Shown here one piece after another: positions 53,370 through 60,119 of a stretch of DNA of 60,119 nucleotides. The stretch is from the NCBI GenBank assembly GCA_018883065.1, contig VEQT01000009.1:1-60119 (forward strand). The letters run 5' to 3'. The position numbers and the translations under genes are program-made. The first letter of the stretch is position 1; each line of letters opens with the position of its first letter. This DNA is from Flavobacterium sp. Its GTDB lineage: Bacteria > Bacteroidota > Bacteroidia > Flavobacteriales > Flavobacteriaceae. The notes under the pieces are model-generated. The model had not been told where the DNA came from, made no database searches, and saw only the letters and a program-made list of their open reading frames with translations.

Positions 53370-55529
53370 ATGAAAAATTTACTCATTCTATTGGTGTCGC
53401 TTATCAGTTTTGCAGGATTTTCTCAACAAGAAATCGCCAAAAAAATCGCGCTATTAAACGCAGAAAACACAATTTTTACTCCCTACTCTGTTTTAGAATC
53501 TAGTGCTTATTCTCCATCCAATACGGTAAATAGCGTTATTGAAAAAGCTAATTATGCACGTTTAAACTCGTCTGAAGTAGCGACTATCCTTGCTCTAAAA
53601 AAGGAATTTATTGAGCTCACTATTCCCTATCAAAACGAAACCATTACGGTGCAATTGTATAAAATAAATCCTTTCACTGACGGGTTTCATTTGGATACCG
53701 ACACCCAAAAACACATCGACTATACGCCAGGTCTTTACTACAGAGGCGCCATTAAAAACAACCCGAATTCAGTGGTTTCATTCAACTTTTTTGACAATGA
53801 ACTCAACGGAATTATCTCGAGCAATGATTTGGGCAACGTGGTGGTTGGGAAGTTAGAAAATAGCGCCACCTACATTGTATATTCCGATAATGATTTAAAG
53901 GTTTTACATGATTTTAAATGTACTGCTAAAGAATCAGCAACCGTTACGTCTCCAGGAATCGGAAACTCACAACCCTCTAGCGCGCGTTGTGTAACCATTT
54001 ACTTTGAGATTGATTTCGATTTGTATGAAGCCAATAATAGCAATACCACAACCACTACCAATTGGATGACGTCGGTATTTAACAATGTACAAACCTTGTT
54101 TGCAAATGACGGAATTAGTGTTGCTATTAAAAGCATTTTTATTTGGACTACCCAAGACCCCTACGATGGTATTGGAACATCATCATCCGATTACTTGTAT
54201 AAATTCAATGAGGTAAGACCAGTTTTTGATGGGGATGTAGGCCAATTGGTGGGTATTGATCCGGGAGGATTAGGCGGAGTAGCCGTTACCATTAATGGTC
54301 TTTGCTCACAAGATAATTTCAGCTATTCAGATGTTACTACGAGTTTTAGCACCGTTCCCACTTACTCGTGGACCATACAAGTAATTTCGCATGAATTTGG
54401 ACATTTGTTGGGTTCGCCCCACACGCATGGCTGTTATTGGAACGGCAACGACACTGCCATTGACGGCTGTGGTCAACAAGCCGGTTATTCTGAAGGAGAT
54501 TGTCCACAAGCACCAATTCCATCGAGCGCGGTAAAAGGCACTATTATGAGTTATTGTCATCTCACCAATGCAGGCATCAGTTTTAGCAACGGCTTTGGCC
54601 CACAACCAGCTGCGTTAATCTTAAGCACGGTAAATGGTTCTACTTGCTTGAGCACTGATTGTATTAACACCTGTATCAATACCGTTTCATCTATTGAAGT
54701 CATCAACTCGGGATCAACAAGTGCAGAGGTTACTTGGACTGATGGGTTAAATTCAACCTGGGAAGTATCTGCTTCAACATTCACATCCGATCCAATTAAT
54801 TGGATTACAGTAACATCCAATTCCTATATGTTTACCAACTTAACCCCAAATACGTTTTACCGCATTCGGGTACGTCCGGTATGTGGTTTTGGGTTGGAAG
54901 CCCCGAGCAGACAAACCGTTATTGCTACTGGAACAAATTATTGTAGTGGTGCAATTCTAACCGACACGGGAGGTGTTGAAGCTGATTATTCTGATTCTGA
55001 AACCTATGTACGGGTTTTGATTCCGAATTTACCCAACAAAAAGATTCAACTTACATTTAATTCTTTTGACCTTGAACTCGACTGGGATTATTTGTATATC
55101 TACGATGGAAATTCCACCTCATCACCGGATTTGAGCAACGGCGGATTTACGGGTAACACCATTCCAGGCCCCTTTGAATCAACTGCTGCTGATGGTTCGT
55201 TGACACTTAAATTTACCTCTGACGGAGCGGTAGTAACACCAGGGTACGAAGCCACCGTGACCTGTTTAAACAATTTGGGAACCACAGAATTTGAATCGTT
55301 GATTGATTTTACCTATGCGCCAAATCCCACTACAGGAAGGGTAAATGTTCAATCCAAAACTGCTTTTTCTCAGCTCACAGTAACCGATGTAATGGGACAC
55401 GTATTAATGCAAAAATCAAAAACAAGCCTTGAAGATCAACTGGATTTATCGGGGTTTGCATCGGGCACCTATCTTGTAAGCCTGCAGTTTGAAAGCCAAA
55501 AAGTACATTTCAAAGTAGTGAAATACTAA
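53370..55529 (+). CDS. M12-like (reprolysin-type) zinc metalloprotease with FN3, CUB and T9SS domains
   Basis: Product of 719 aa. A signal peptide (MKNLLILLVSLISFAGFSQ) and a pro-region (to about 195) precede the metzincin domain, with the zinc site HEFGHLLGSPHTHGC (His341, His345, His351). An FN3 domain (about 435-515) and a CUB-like domain (about 520-630) follow. A C-terminal type IX sorting domain (about 640-719, TYAPNPTTGRVNVQS...SGTYLVSLQF) ends the chain. It should be secreted or surface-bound and cleave proteins. Together with the M1 peptidase it points to extracellular protein use. Confidence 0.92.
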   Translation: MKNLLILLVSLISFAGFSQQEIAKKIALLNAENTIFTPYSVLESSAYSPSNTVNSVIEKANYARLNSSEVATILALKKEFIELTIPYQNETITVQLYKINPFTDGFHLDTDTQKHIDYTPGLYYRGAIKNNPNSVVSFNFFDNELNGIISSNDLGNVVVGKLENSATYIVYSDNDLKVLHDFKCTAKESATVTSPGIGNSQPSSARCVTIYFEIDFDLYEANNSNTTTTTNWMTSVFNNVQTLFANDGISVAIKSIFIWTTQDPYDGIGTSSSDYLYKFNEVRPVFDGDVGQLVGIDPGGLGGVAVTINGLCSQDNFSYSDVTTSFSTVPTYSWTIQVISHEFGHLLGSPHTHGCYWNGNDTAIDGCGQQAGYSEGDCPQAPIPSSAVKGTIMSYCHLTNAGISFSNGFGPQPAALILSTVNGSTCLSTDCINTCINTVSSIEVINSGSTSAEVTWTDGLNSTWEVSASTFTSDPINWITVTSNSYMFTNLTPNTFYRIRVRPVCGFGLEAPSRQTVIATGTNYCSGAILTDTGGVEADYSDSETYVRVLIPNLPNKKIQLTFNSFDLELDWDYLYIYDGNSTSSPDLSNGGFTGNTIPGPFESTAADGSLTLKFTSDGAVVTPGYEATVTCLNNLGTTEFESLIDFTYAPNPTTGRVNVQSKTAFSQLTVTDVMGHVLMQKSKTSLEDQLDLSGFASGTYLVSLQFESQKVHFKVVKY

Positions 55530-55530
55530 T

Positions 55531-55560
55531 AAAAATCCAGCCTAACCGCTGGATTTTTTT
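55531..55560. terminator. Bidirectional terminator between the metalloprotease and mfd
   Basis: Stem AATCCAGC/GCTGGATT (55534-55541, 55548-55555), 6-nt loop, A-run upstream, T-run downstream. The T-run touches the mfd stop codon. Confidence 0.9.
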
Positions 55561-58500
55561 AGGCCAATAATTCCATGTATTGCAAGGCCGCTCGTATCGA
55601 TTTTACATGTTCAAAAGTGAGTAGCAAGCGCAAGCCGTTGGGCGTTTGTTTTTCTTTGAGTTTGCAATGCTCGGCTTGTTGTTGTACCAACTGCAACACC
55701 CTGTGAAATTGGGCCGAAGCATAAAAATCGCTGTTTTGATCGGCAATAAAATACCCAATCATTTTGCCTTGTTTGAGCACTAGTTTTTCGATGCCCAGTT
55801 GAGTCGCAATCCACTTGATTCGCATGCTGCTCAATAGCGAAATGGCTGGTTTAGGCAACGGTCCAAATCGATCGATGAGCTTAGTTTCGAAAGCCATCAA
55901 AGAAGCCTCATCTTTAACAAGACTCAACTCGTTGTATAAATTTAATCGTTCGGTAATCGAATTGATGTAATTGTCTGGAAACAACAATTCAAAATCGGTA
56001 TCCAATTGCATTTCCTTGACGTAGGTTTTGGTTTCAAGATCTTCATCAGAAGCATACAAGTCCTTGAACTCGTTTTCTTTGAGTTCGTCGATGGCCTCAT
56101 TCATAATTTTTTGATAGGTTTCAAAACCAATTTCGTTAATAAATCCGCTTTGTTCGCCGCCCAATAAATCTCCGGCACCGCGAATTTCCAAATCTTTCAT
56201 GGCAATATTAAAACCACTACCCAATTCGCTGTGTTGCTCCAAGGCCTGAATGCGTTTGCGGGCATCCTCTGTCATGGCCGAATACGGTGGACAAATGAAA
56301 TAGCAAAAGGCTTTTTTGTTACTACGTCCTACCCTGCCGCGCATTTGATGCAAATCAGAAAGGCCAAAATTATTGGCGTTGTTAATGAAAATCGTATTCG
56401 CATTGGGCACATCTAAACCGCTTTCGATGATGGTTGTGGCTACCAATACATCAAATTCGCCGTTCATGAAGGCCAACATGAGTTCTTCGAGTTTGCTGCC
56501 ATCCATTTGCCCATGGCCCACGCCCACCTTGGCATCGGGCACCAACCGCTGAATCATGCCCGCCACTTCTTTGATGTTTTCGATGCGGTTGTGTATAAAA
56601 AACACCTGGCCGTTGCGCTGAATTTCATACGAAATGGCATCACGGATGAGCTCTTCATTAAATCCCACCACCGAACTTTCAATGGGATAACGGTTGGGCG
56701 GCGGCGTAGTAATAACCGACAAATCACGGGCGGCCATCAACGAAAATTGCAGGGTACGCGGAATAGGAGTGGCTGTTAACGTAAGTGTATCAATATTGGC
56801 CGCAATGGTTTTGAGTTTGTCTTTGACATTAACGCCAAATTTTTGTTCTTCGTCAACAATCAACAAGCCTAAATTTTTGAACACCACGTTTTTATTGACC
56901 AATTGGTGGGTGCCAATGATAATGTCAAGTTTGCCATCGGCAAGGTTTTGAAGGGTTTGTGTTTTTTGTTTGGCTGTTCGGAAACGATTCACATAATCAA
57001 TTGATACCGGCATATCCTTAAGGCGCTCGGTGAAGGTGCGAAAATGCTGGTAAGCCAAAATGGTTGTGGGCACCAAAATCGCAACTTGTTTACCATTGTC
57101 TACGGCTTTGAATGCCGCGCGAATGGCTACTTCGGTTTTGCCAAATCCCACATCGCCACATACCAATCGATCCATTGGTCTATCGCTTTCCATGTCGAGC
57201 TTGATGTCCTGTGTAGCTTTGAGCTGATCGGGCGTGTCTTCGTAGATGAACGAGCTCTCTAACTCGGCCTGCAAATAACTGTCGGGGGCATATTGGTAGC
57301 CCTTTTCCAATCGGCGTTTGGCATAGAGCTGAATGAGATTAAACGCGATGTGTTTTACACGGGCCTTGGTTTTTTGTTTCAAGGCTTTCCAAGCGCCTGA
57401 ACCCAATTTATATATTTTGGGTGGTGCGCCGTCTTTGCCGTTGTATTTGGAGATTTTATGCAACGAATGGATGCTCACATACACAATGTCATTATCGGCA
57501 TACACCAACTTAATGGCTTCTTGGGTTTTGCCTTCGACCTGAATTTTCTGAAGTCCGCCAAATTTACCAATTCCATGATCCATATGGGTCACATAATCGC
57601 CAATGGCCAAGGAGGTAAGTTCTTTGAGTGTAATGGTTTGCTTTTTAGAAAATCCATTTTTGATGGAAAACTTGTGGTAGCGTTCAAAAATTTGGTGATC
57701 GGTATAGCAGGTAAATTGGTGTTCGGTATCAACAAATCCTTGGTACAACGGAAAAACCAGCGTTTGGTAATGCTTGCGAATATCCTCGTGGTTGGCCTCG
57801 TCTAAGGACTCAAAAATGTCGTGAAATCGCTTGGCCTGAGAAGAATTTGAACAAAGTAGATAATTGGTAAATCCCTTGTAGTGGTTGTCACTCAAATTGG
57901 TTAACAACAAATCAAATTGCTTGTTAAACGAGGGTTGCGGCTGGGTGGCAAACGCCGTATTCTGGGTACACGAAAAGAAGGGACTGTTCGTCCATTCAAC
58001 CACCGGAAAATCTACTACTTTTTTTAAAAAATCGGCCGATTGTAAAAAAAGTTTCTCGGGAGAAACCCGGTTTATTGTGCTTTGTAATCCCGCAAAAGCA
58101 GTTTGCGATTTTGCGAAAAGCGCATCTAATTTAGCAACCAATAACTCGGTGTCTTGCAACACCACCACAGAGGAAGGCGAGATAAAGTTTAAAAAACTCT
58201 CTCTGTTTTCTTGAAAAAAACTGTTCTCTAAATTGGGAATGATTGTGATTTTCTTTTGCTTTTCGATTGACAATTGCGTTTCTACATCAAAACTGCGGAT
58301 GCTGTCTACTTCGTTACCAAAAAACTCAATGCGGTAGGGATGATCATTGGAAAACGAAAATACATCAACGATTCCACCGCGCACGGAGAATTCACCTGGT
58401 TCAGAGATAAAATCGACGCGTTTAAATTCATATTCAAATAATACTTCGTTTACAAAATCAATAGACAACTGATCGCCAACGGCTACTTTTAGCGTGTTTT

Positions 58501-58912
58501 TGTCCAGCTCTTTTTTGGTTACAACCTTTTCAAATAAGGCCTCGGGATAGGTTACGATGCAAGCGGGTTTGCGCTGCGAATGAATGCGGTTGAGCACCTC
58601 AGCCCGCAACAACACATTGGCGTTGTCAGTGTCTTCCAATTGATACGGGCGGCGATAGGATCCTGGATAAAACAGCACGTCGTCGGCGCCCAAAAACTGT
58701 TCTAAATCGTTCAAATAATAAGCGGCTTCTTCCTTGTCGTTTACAACCAATAAAAAAGGCAAACTAGTCTGTTTGAATGCAGCTTGCAACACCAACGAAA
58801 ATGATGATCCTACCAAACCACTCAATTGAATTCGGGCTTGTGGACGAATAGCCGCTACAAGTTGGGCCACTTTGGGGGATTGCTCGTACAGATTAATGAG
58901 AGGATTGCTCAA
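55559..58912 (-). CDS. mfd: Transcription-repair coupling factor Mfd
   Basis: Product of 1117 aa. The N-terminal UvrB-homology region (about 1-350) and the RNA-polymerase-interacting CarD-like domain (about 455-520, YVTHMDHGIGKFGGLQKI) come first. The superfamily 2 helicase core follows, with Walker A GDVGFGKTEVA, DEEQKFGV (motif II) and TATPIPRTL. The TRG motif region and the C-terminal Mfd_C domain complete the set. It pushes stalled RNA polymerase off lesions and recruits UvrAB. The lipoprotein gene upstream lies 11 bp away on the same strand. Confidence 0.97.
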   Translation of the reverse strand: MSNPLINLYEQSPKVAQLVAAIRPQARIQLSGLVGSSFSLVLQAAFKQTSLPFLLVVNDKEEAAYYLNDLEQFLGADDVLFYPGSYRRPYQLEDTDNANVLLRAEVLNRIHSQRKPACIVTYPEALFEKVVTKKELDKNTLKVAVGDQLSIDFVNEVLFEYEFKRVDFISEPGEFSVRGGIVDVFSFSNDHPYRIEFFGNEVDSIRSFDVETQLSIEKQKKITIIPNLENSFFQENRESFLNFISPSSVVVLQDTELLVAKLDALFAKSQTAFAGLQSTINRVSPEKLFLQSADFLKKVVDFPVVEWTNSPFFSCTQNTAFATQPQPSFNKQFDLLLTNLSDNHYKGFTNYLLCSNSSQAKRFHDIFESLDEANHEDIRKHYQTLVFPLYQGFVDTEHQFTCYTDHQIFERYHKFSIKNGFSKKQTITLKELTSLAIGDYVTHMDHGIGKFGGLQKIQVEGKTQEAIKLVYADNDIVYVSIHSLHKISKYNGKDGAPPKIYKLGSGAWKALKQKTKARVKHIAFNLIQLYAKRRLEKGYQYAPDSYLQAELESSFIYEDTPDQLKATQDIKLDMESDRPMDRLVCGDVGFGKTEVAIRAAFKAVDNGKQVAILVPTTILAYQHFRTFTERLKDMPVSIDYVNRFRTAKQKTQTLQNLADGKLDIIIGTHQLVNKNVVFKNLGLLIVDEEQKFGVNVKDKLKTIAANIDTLTLTATPIPRTLQFSLMAARDLSVITTPPPNRYPIESSVVGFNEELIRDAISYEIQRNGQVFFIHNRIENIKEVAGMIQRLVPDAKVGVGHGQMDGSKLEELMLAFMNGEFDVLVATTIIESGLDVPNANTIFINNANNFGLSDLHQMRGRVGRSNKKAFCYFICPPYSAMTEDARKRIQALEQHSELGSGFNIAMKDLEIRGAGDLLGGEQSGFINEIGFETYQKIMNEAIDELKENEFKDLYASDEDLETKTYVKEMQLDTDFELLFPDNYINSITERLNLYNELSLVKDEASLMAFETKLIDRFGPLPKPAISLLSSMRIKWIATQLGIEKLVLKQGKMIGYFIADQNSDFYASAQFHRVLQLVQQQAEHCKLKEKQTPNGLRLLLTFEHVKSIRAALQYMELLA

Positions 58913-58923
58913 AATTAAAGCAG

Positions 58924-59496
58924 TTATTTAGAGGGAATGGCGCGCGTAGTGTCGAGCATTTGTTTCATTTCAGATTCGCCTTCTTCGGTGGGAATTTCGC
59001 TTTTTCGGACCAATTCATCCAGTTGTAAAAATAAGGCCTTGAGCTCTATATTGACCTCGGACAGGATTGCTATTACTTTTTGATCTTGAACAGGAGTAAC
59101 ATTGATGTATAAATTGATTTGGTTGAATTTAGTGGTGAGTACCGCAATTCTGCTTTTGATTTCGGGTTTATTAAACACCAACGGAATGGTGTTGCCCAAT
59201 ACAACCGATTTTTGAGAAAGCAGGCGCGCCTTTTTTTGAAAAGCACCCAATGTGCTCTTGGGTTTTTTATTTAGCTCATTGGTTAACAAAAACAAATCAT
59301 TCCATGAGCTCGTAAATCGCCGGGTATTTGGTGACAAACTTGGAATTGTAAACTGCCAAGCTTGGTTAATTTTTTGAAAAACCTGTTCGTTACGAAGTGC
59401 ATCTTTTTGTCGGGCAATACGCAGTTGCTCGTTGTCTTTTTGACAAGCAAAAAGCAGGCAAAAAGAAGCAAAATAGACTAGAGATGCGGTTTTCAT
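58924..59496 (-). CDS. Lipoprotein of unknown function
   Basis: Product of 190 aa with a lipoprotein signal (MKTASLVYFASFCLLFAC, Cys18). The mature part is largely helical and charged, with Arg/Lys/Gln-rich stretches (about 20-45) and a weak coiled-coil pattern. No catalytic motif was recognised. It is first in a two-gene unit with mfd (11 bp apart), but a functional link to mfd is not evident. Confidence 0.8.
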   Translation of the reverse strand: MKTASLVYFASFCLLFACQKDNEQLRIARQKDALRNEQVFQKINQAWQFTIPSLSPNTRRFTSSWNDLFLLTNELNKKPKSTLGAFQKKARLLSQKSVVLGNTIPLVFNKPEIKSRIAVLTTKFNQINLYINVTPVQDQKVIAILSEVNIELKALFLQLDELVRKSEIPTEEGESEMKQMLDTTRAIPSK

Positions 59497-59575
59497 TTGA
59501 ATTCAATTGAAGGCCAAAGTTACAAAGGTAAAACGAAAGTAAAAAACGGGAAACAACATTAAAAAGCCCTATTTA

Positions 59576-59600
59576 TTGCGTTACGAAAACGTTATATTTG
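59576..59600 (+). promoter_or_regulatory. Promoter of the epimerase-type dehydrogenase gene
   Basis: TTG (59576-59578) and an exact -7 box TATATTTG (59593-59600), 14 bp apart, shorter than usual; the ATG is 22 bp beyond. Confidence 0.45.
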
Positions 59601-59621
59601 CCAACCAAAACATGCAAAAGT

Positions 59622-60119
59622 ATGACTCCAAAAATTTTGATTATTGGCGCCTGCGGCCAAATCGGAACCGAACTCACCCACCAACTAAGAGCACTTTACG
59701 GGGTTGAAAACGTAATTGCTTCCGACATCCGAAAGCTGAACAATGACGTTGTGAATTCAGGTCCATTTGAGGTAGTGAATGCCTTAGATTTTAATCAAAT
59801 TGAACATTTGGTAGAATTGCATCAAATTACCGATGTCTATTTAATGGCAGCATTACTGTCGGCTACGGCCGAAAAAAACCCGGCTTTTGCTTGGGATTTG
59901 AACATGAATTCCTTGTTTCACGTGTTGAATTTGGCAAAAGCTAAAAAAATTAAAAAGATTTTTTGGCCTTCCAGTATTGCCGTTTTTGGTCCTACTACAC
60001 CCAAAGAACAAACGCCACAGTATACCGTCATGGAGCCTTCTACGGTGTATGGCATTAGTAAACAAGCGGGCGAACGTTGGTGCGAATATTACCACAACAT
60101 CTTTGGGGTTGATGTGCGC
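59622..60119 (+). CDS. NAD-dependent epimerase/dehydratase, L-threonine 3-dehydrogenase type (N-terminal part, cut by window edge)
   Basis: Open from ATG 59622 to the right edge (166 codons). The Rossmann motif IIGACGQIGTELTHQL is at the start, followed by ASDIRK, YLMAALLSATAEKNP (NAD-binding loop), FWPSSIAVFG (Ser) and the catalytic pair YGISKQAGE (Tyr-x-x-x-Lys). These are the marks of the SDR-type L-threonine dehydrogenase that makes 2-amino-3-ketobutyrate. The partner glycine C-acetyltransferase gene is not visible. The ATG at 59612 is in another frame. The C-terminal third is outside the window. Confidence 0.85.
   Translation, partial: MTPKILIIGACGQIGTELTHQLRALYGVENVIASDIRKLNNDVVNSGPFEVVNALDFNQIEHLVELHQITDVYLMAALLSATAEKNPAFAWDLNMNSLFHVLNLAKAKKIKKIFWPSSIAVFGPTTPKEQTPQYTVMEPSTVYGISKQAGERWCEYYHNIFGVDVR

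Overview
The window comes from a Bacteroidota chromosome, almost certainly a Flavobacteriaceae member close to Flavobacterium. The evidence is a GldH-like gliding lipoprotein next to RicT, two secreted metalloproteases with C-terminal type IX secretion sorting domains, many SPII lipoproteins, -7 boxes of the TAnnTTTG type with an upstream TTG, the TAATG and ATGA stop/start overlaps, a low-GC base composition, and a tRNA gene without an encoded CCA. No plasmid or phage hallmark, CRISPR array or rRNA was seen.

Layout. 1-3.7 kb (minus): PBP1A (cut by the edge), gldH, ricT and a tRNA U34 hydroxylase (TrhO) with an unusual C-terminal domain. 3.9-9.5 kb (plus): a complete RND efflux operon (adaptor, inner-membrane pump, outer-membrane channel). 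9.6-16.8 kb (minus): bacilliredoxin, then a long housekeeping run serS - TPR protein - DUF4286 - rsmA - mgtE - 2-hydroxyacid dehydrogenase. 17-20.4 kb (plus): secreted M1 peptidase and RseP, then tRNA-Asn. 20.5-25.4 kb: AT-rich accessory stretch with lineage-specific lipoproteins, a frameshifted small gene, a substrate-binding lipoprotein and a DUF2975/HTH pair. 25.6-29 kb: exported catalase-peroxidase and hemB.

29-32.6 kb holds an SOS-mutagenesis cassette, umuD-umuC-yedK (HMCES), whose three genes are joined by TAATG overlaps. It lies between two repeat-rich non-coding stretches and is flanked by near-identical direct repeats. The right-hand stretch contains a MITE-like 530-bp unit with perfect 16-bp terminal inverted repeats. 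32.6-34.8 kb: a PolB-type exonuclease and a SpmAB-like membrane protein.

34.8-43.1 kb is a metal-homeostasis block: lycopene cyclase plus an outer-membrane-type protein, divergent from a DtxR-family regulator and a ZIP transporter, then a TonB-dependent receptor with a 41-aa FeoB-associated Cys-rich protein, and feoAB. Operator-like TTTAGA...TCTAAA motifs sit on or next to well-formed promoters here, suggesting one metal-responsive regulon that may include carotenoid synthesis.

43-60 kb: SCO-type copper protein, M13 peptidase, a three-gene operon of small/unknown proteins, a short SSB, the metG operon with a CAT-like acetyltransferase, LD-carboxypeptidase and YraN, a T9SS-exported M12-like protease, mfd, a lipoprotein, and the start of an L-threonine dehydrogenase-type gene cut by the right edge. 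Most genes are ordinary. The points that merit follow-up are the SOS cassette and its repeats, the TrhO fusion, the metal operators and several small or broken genes.
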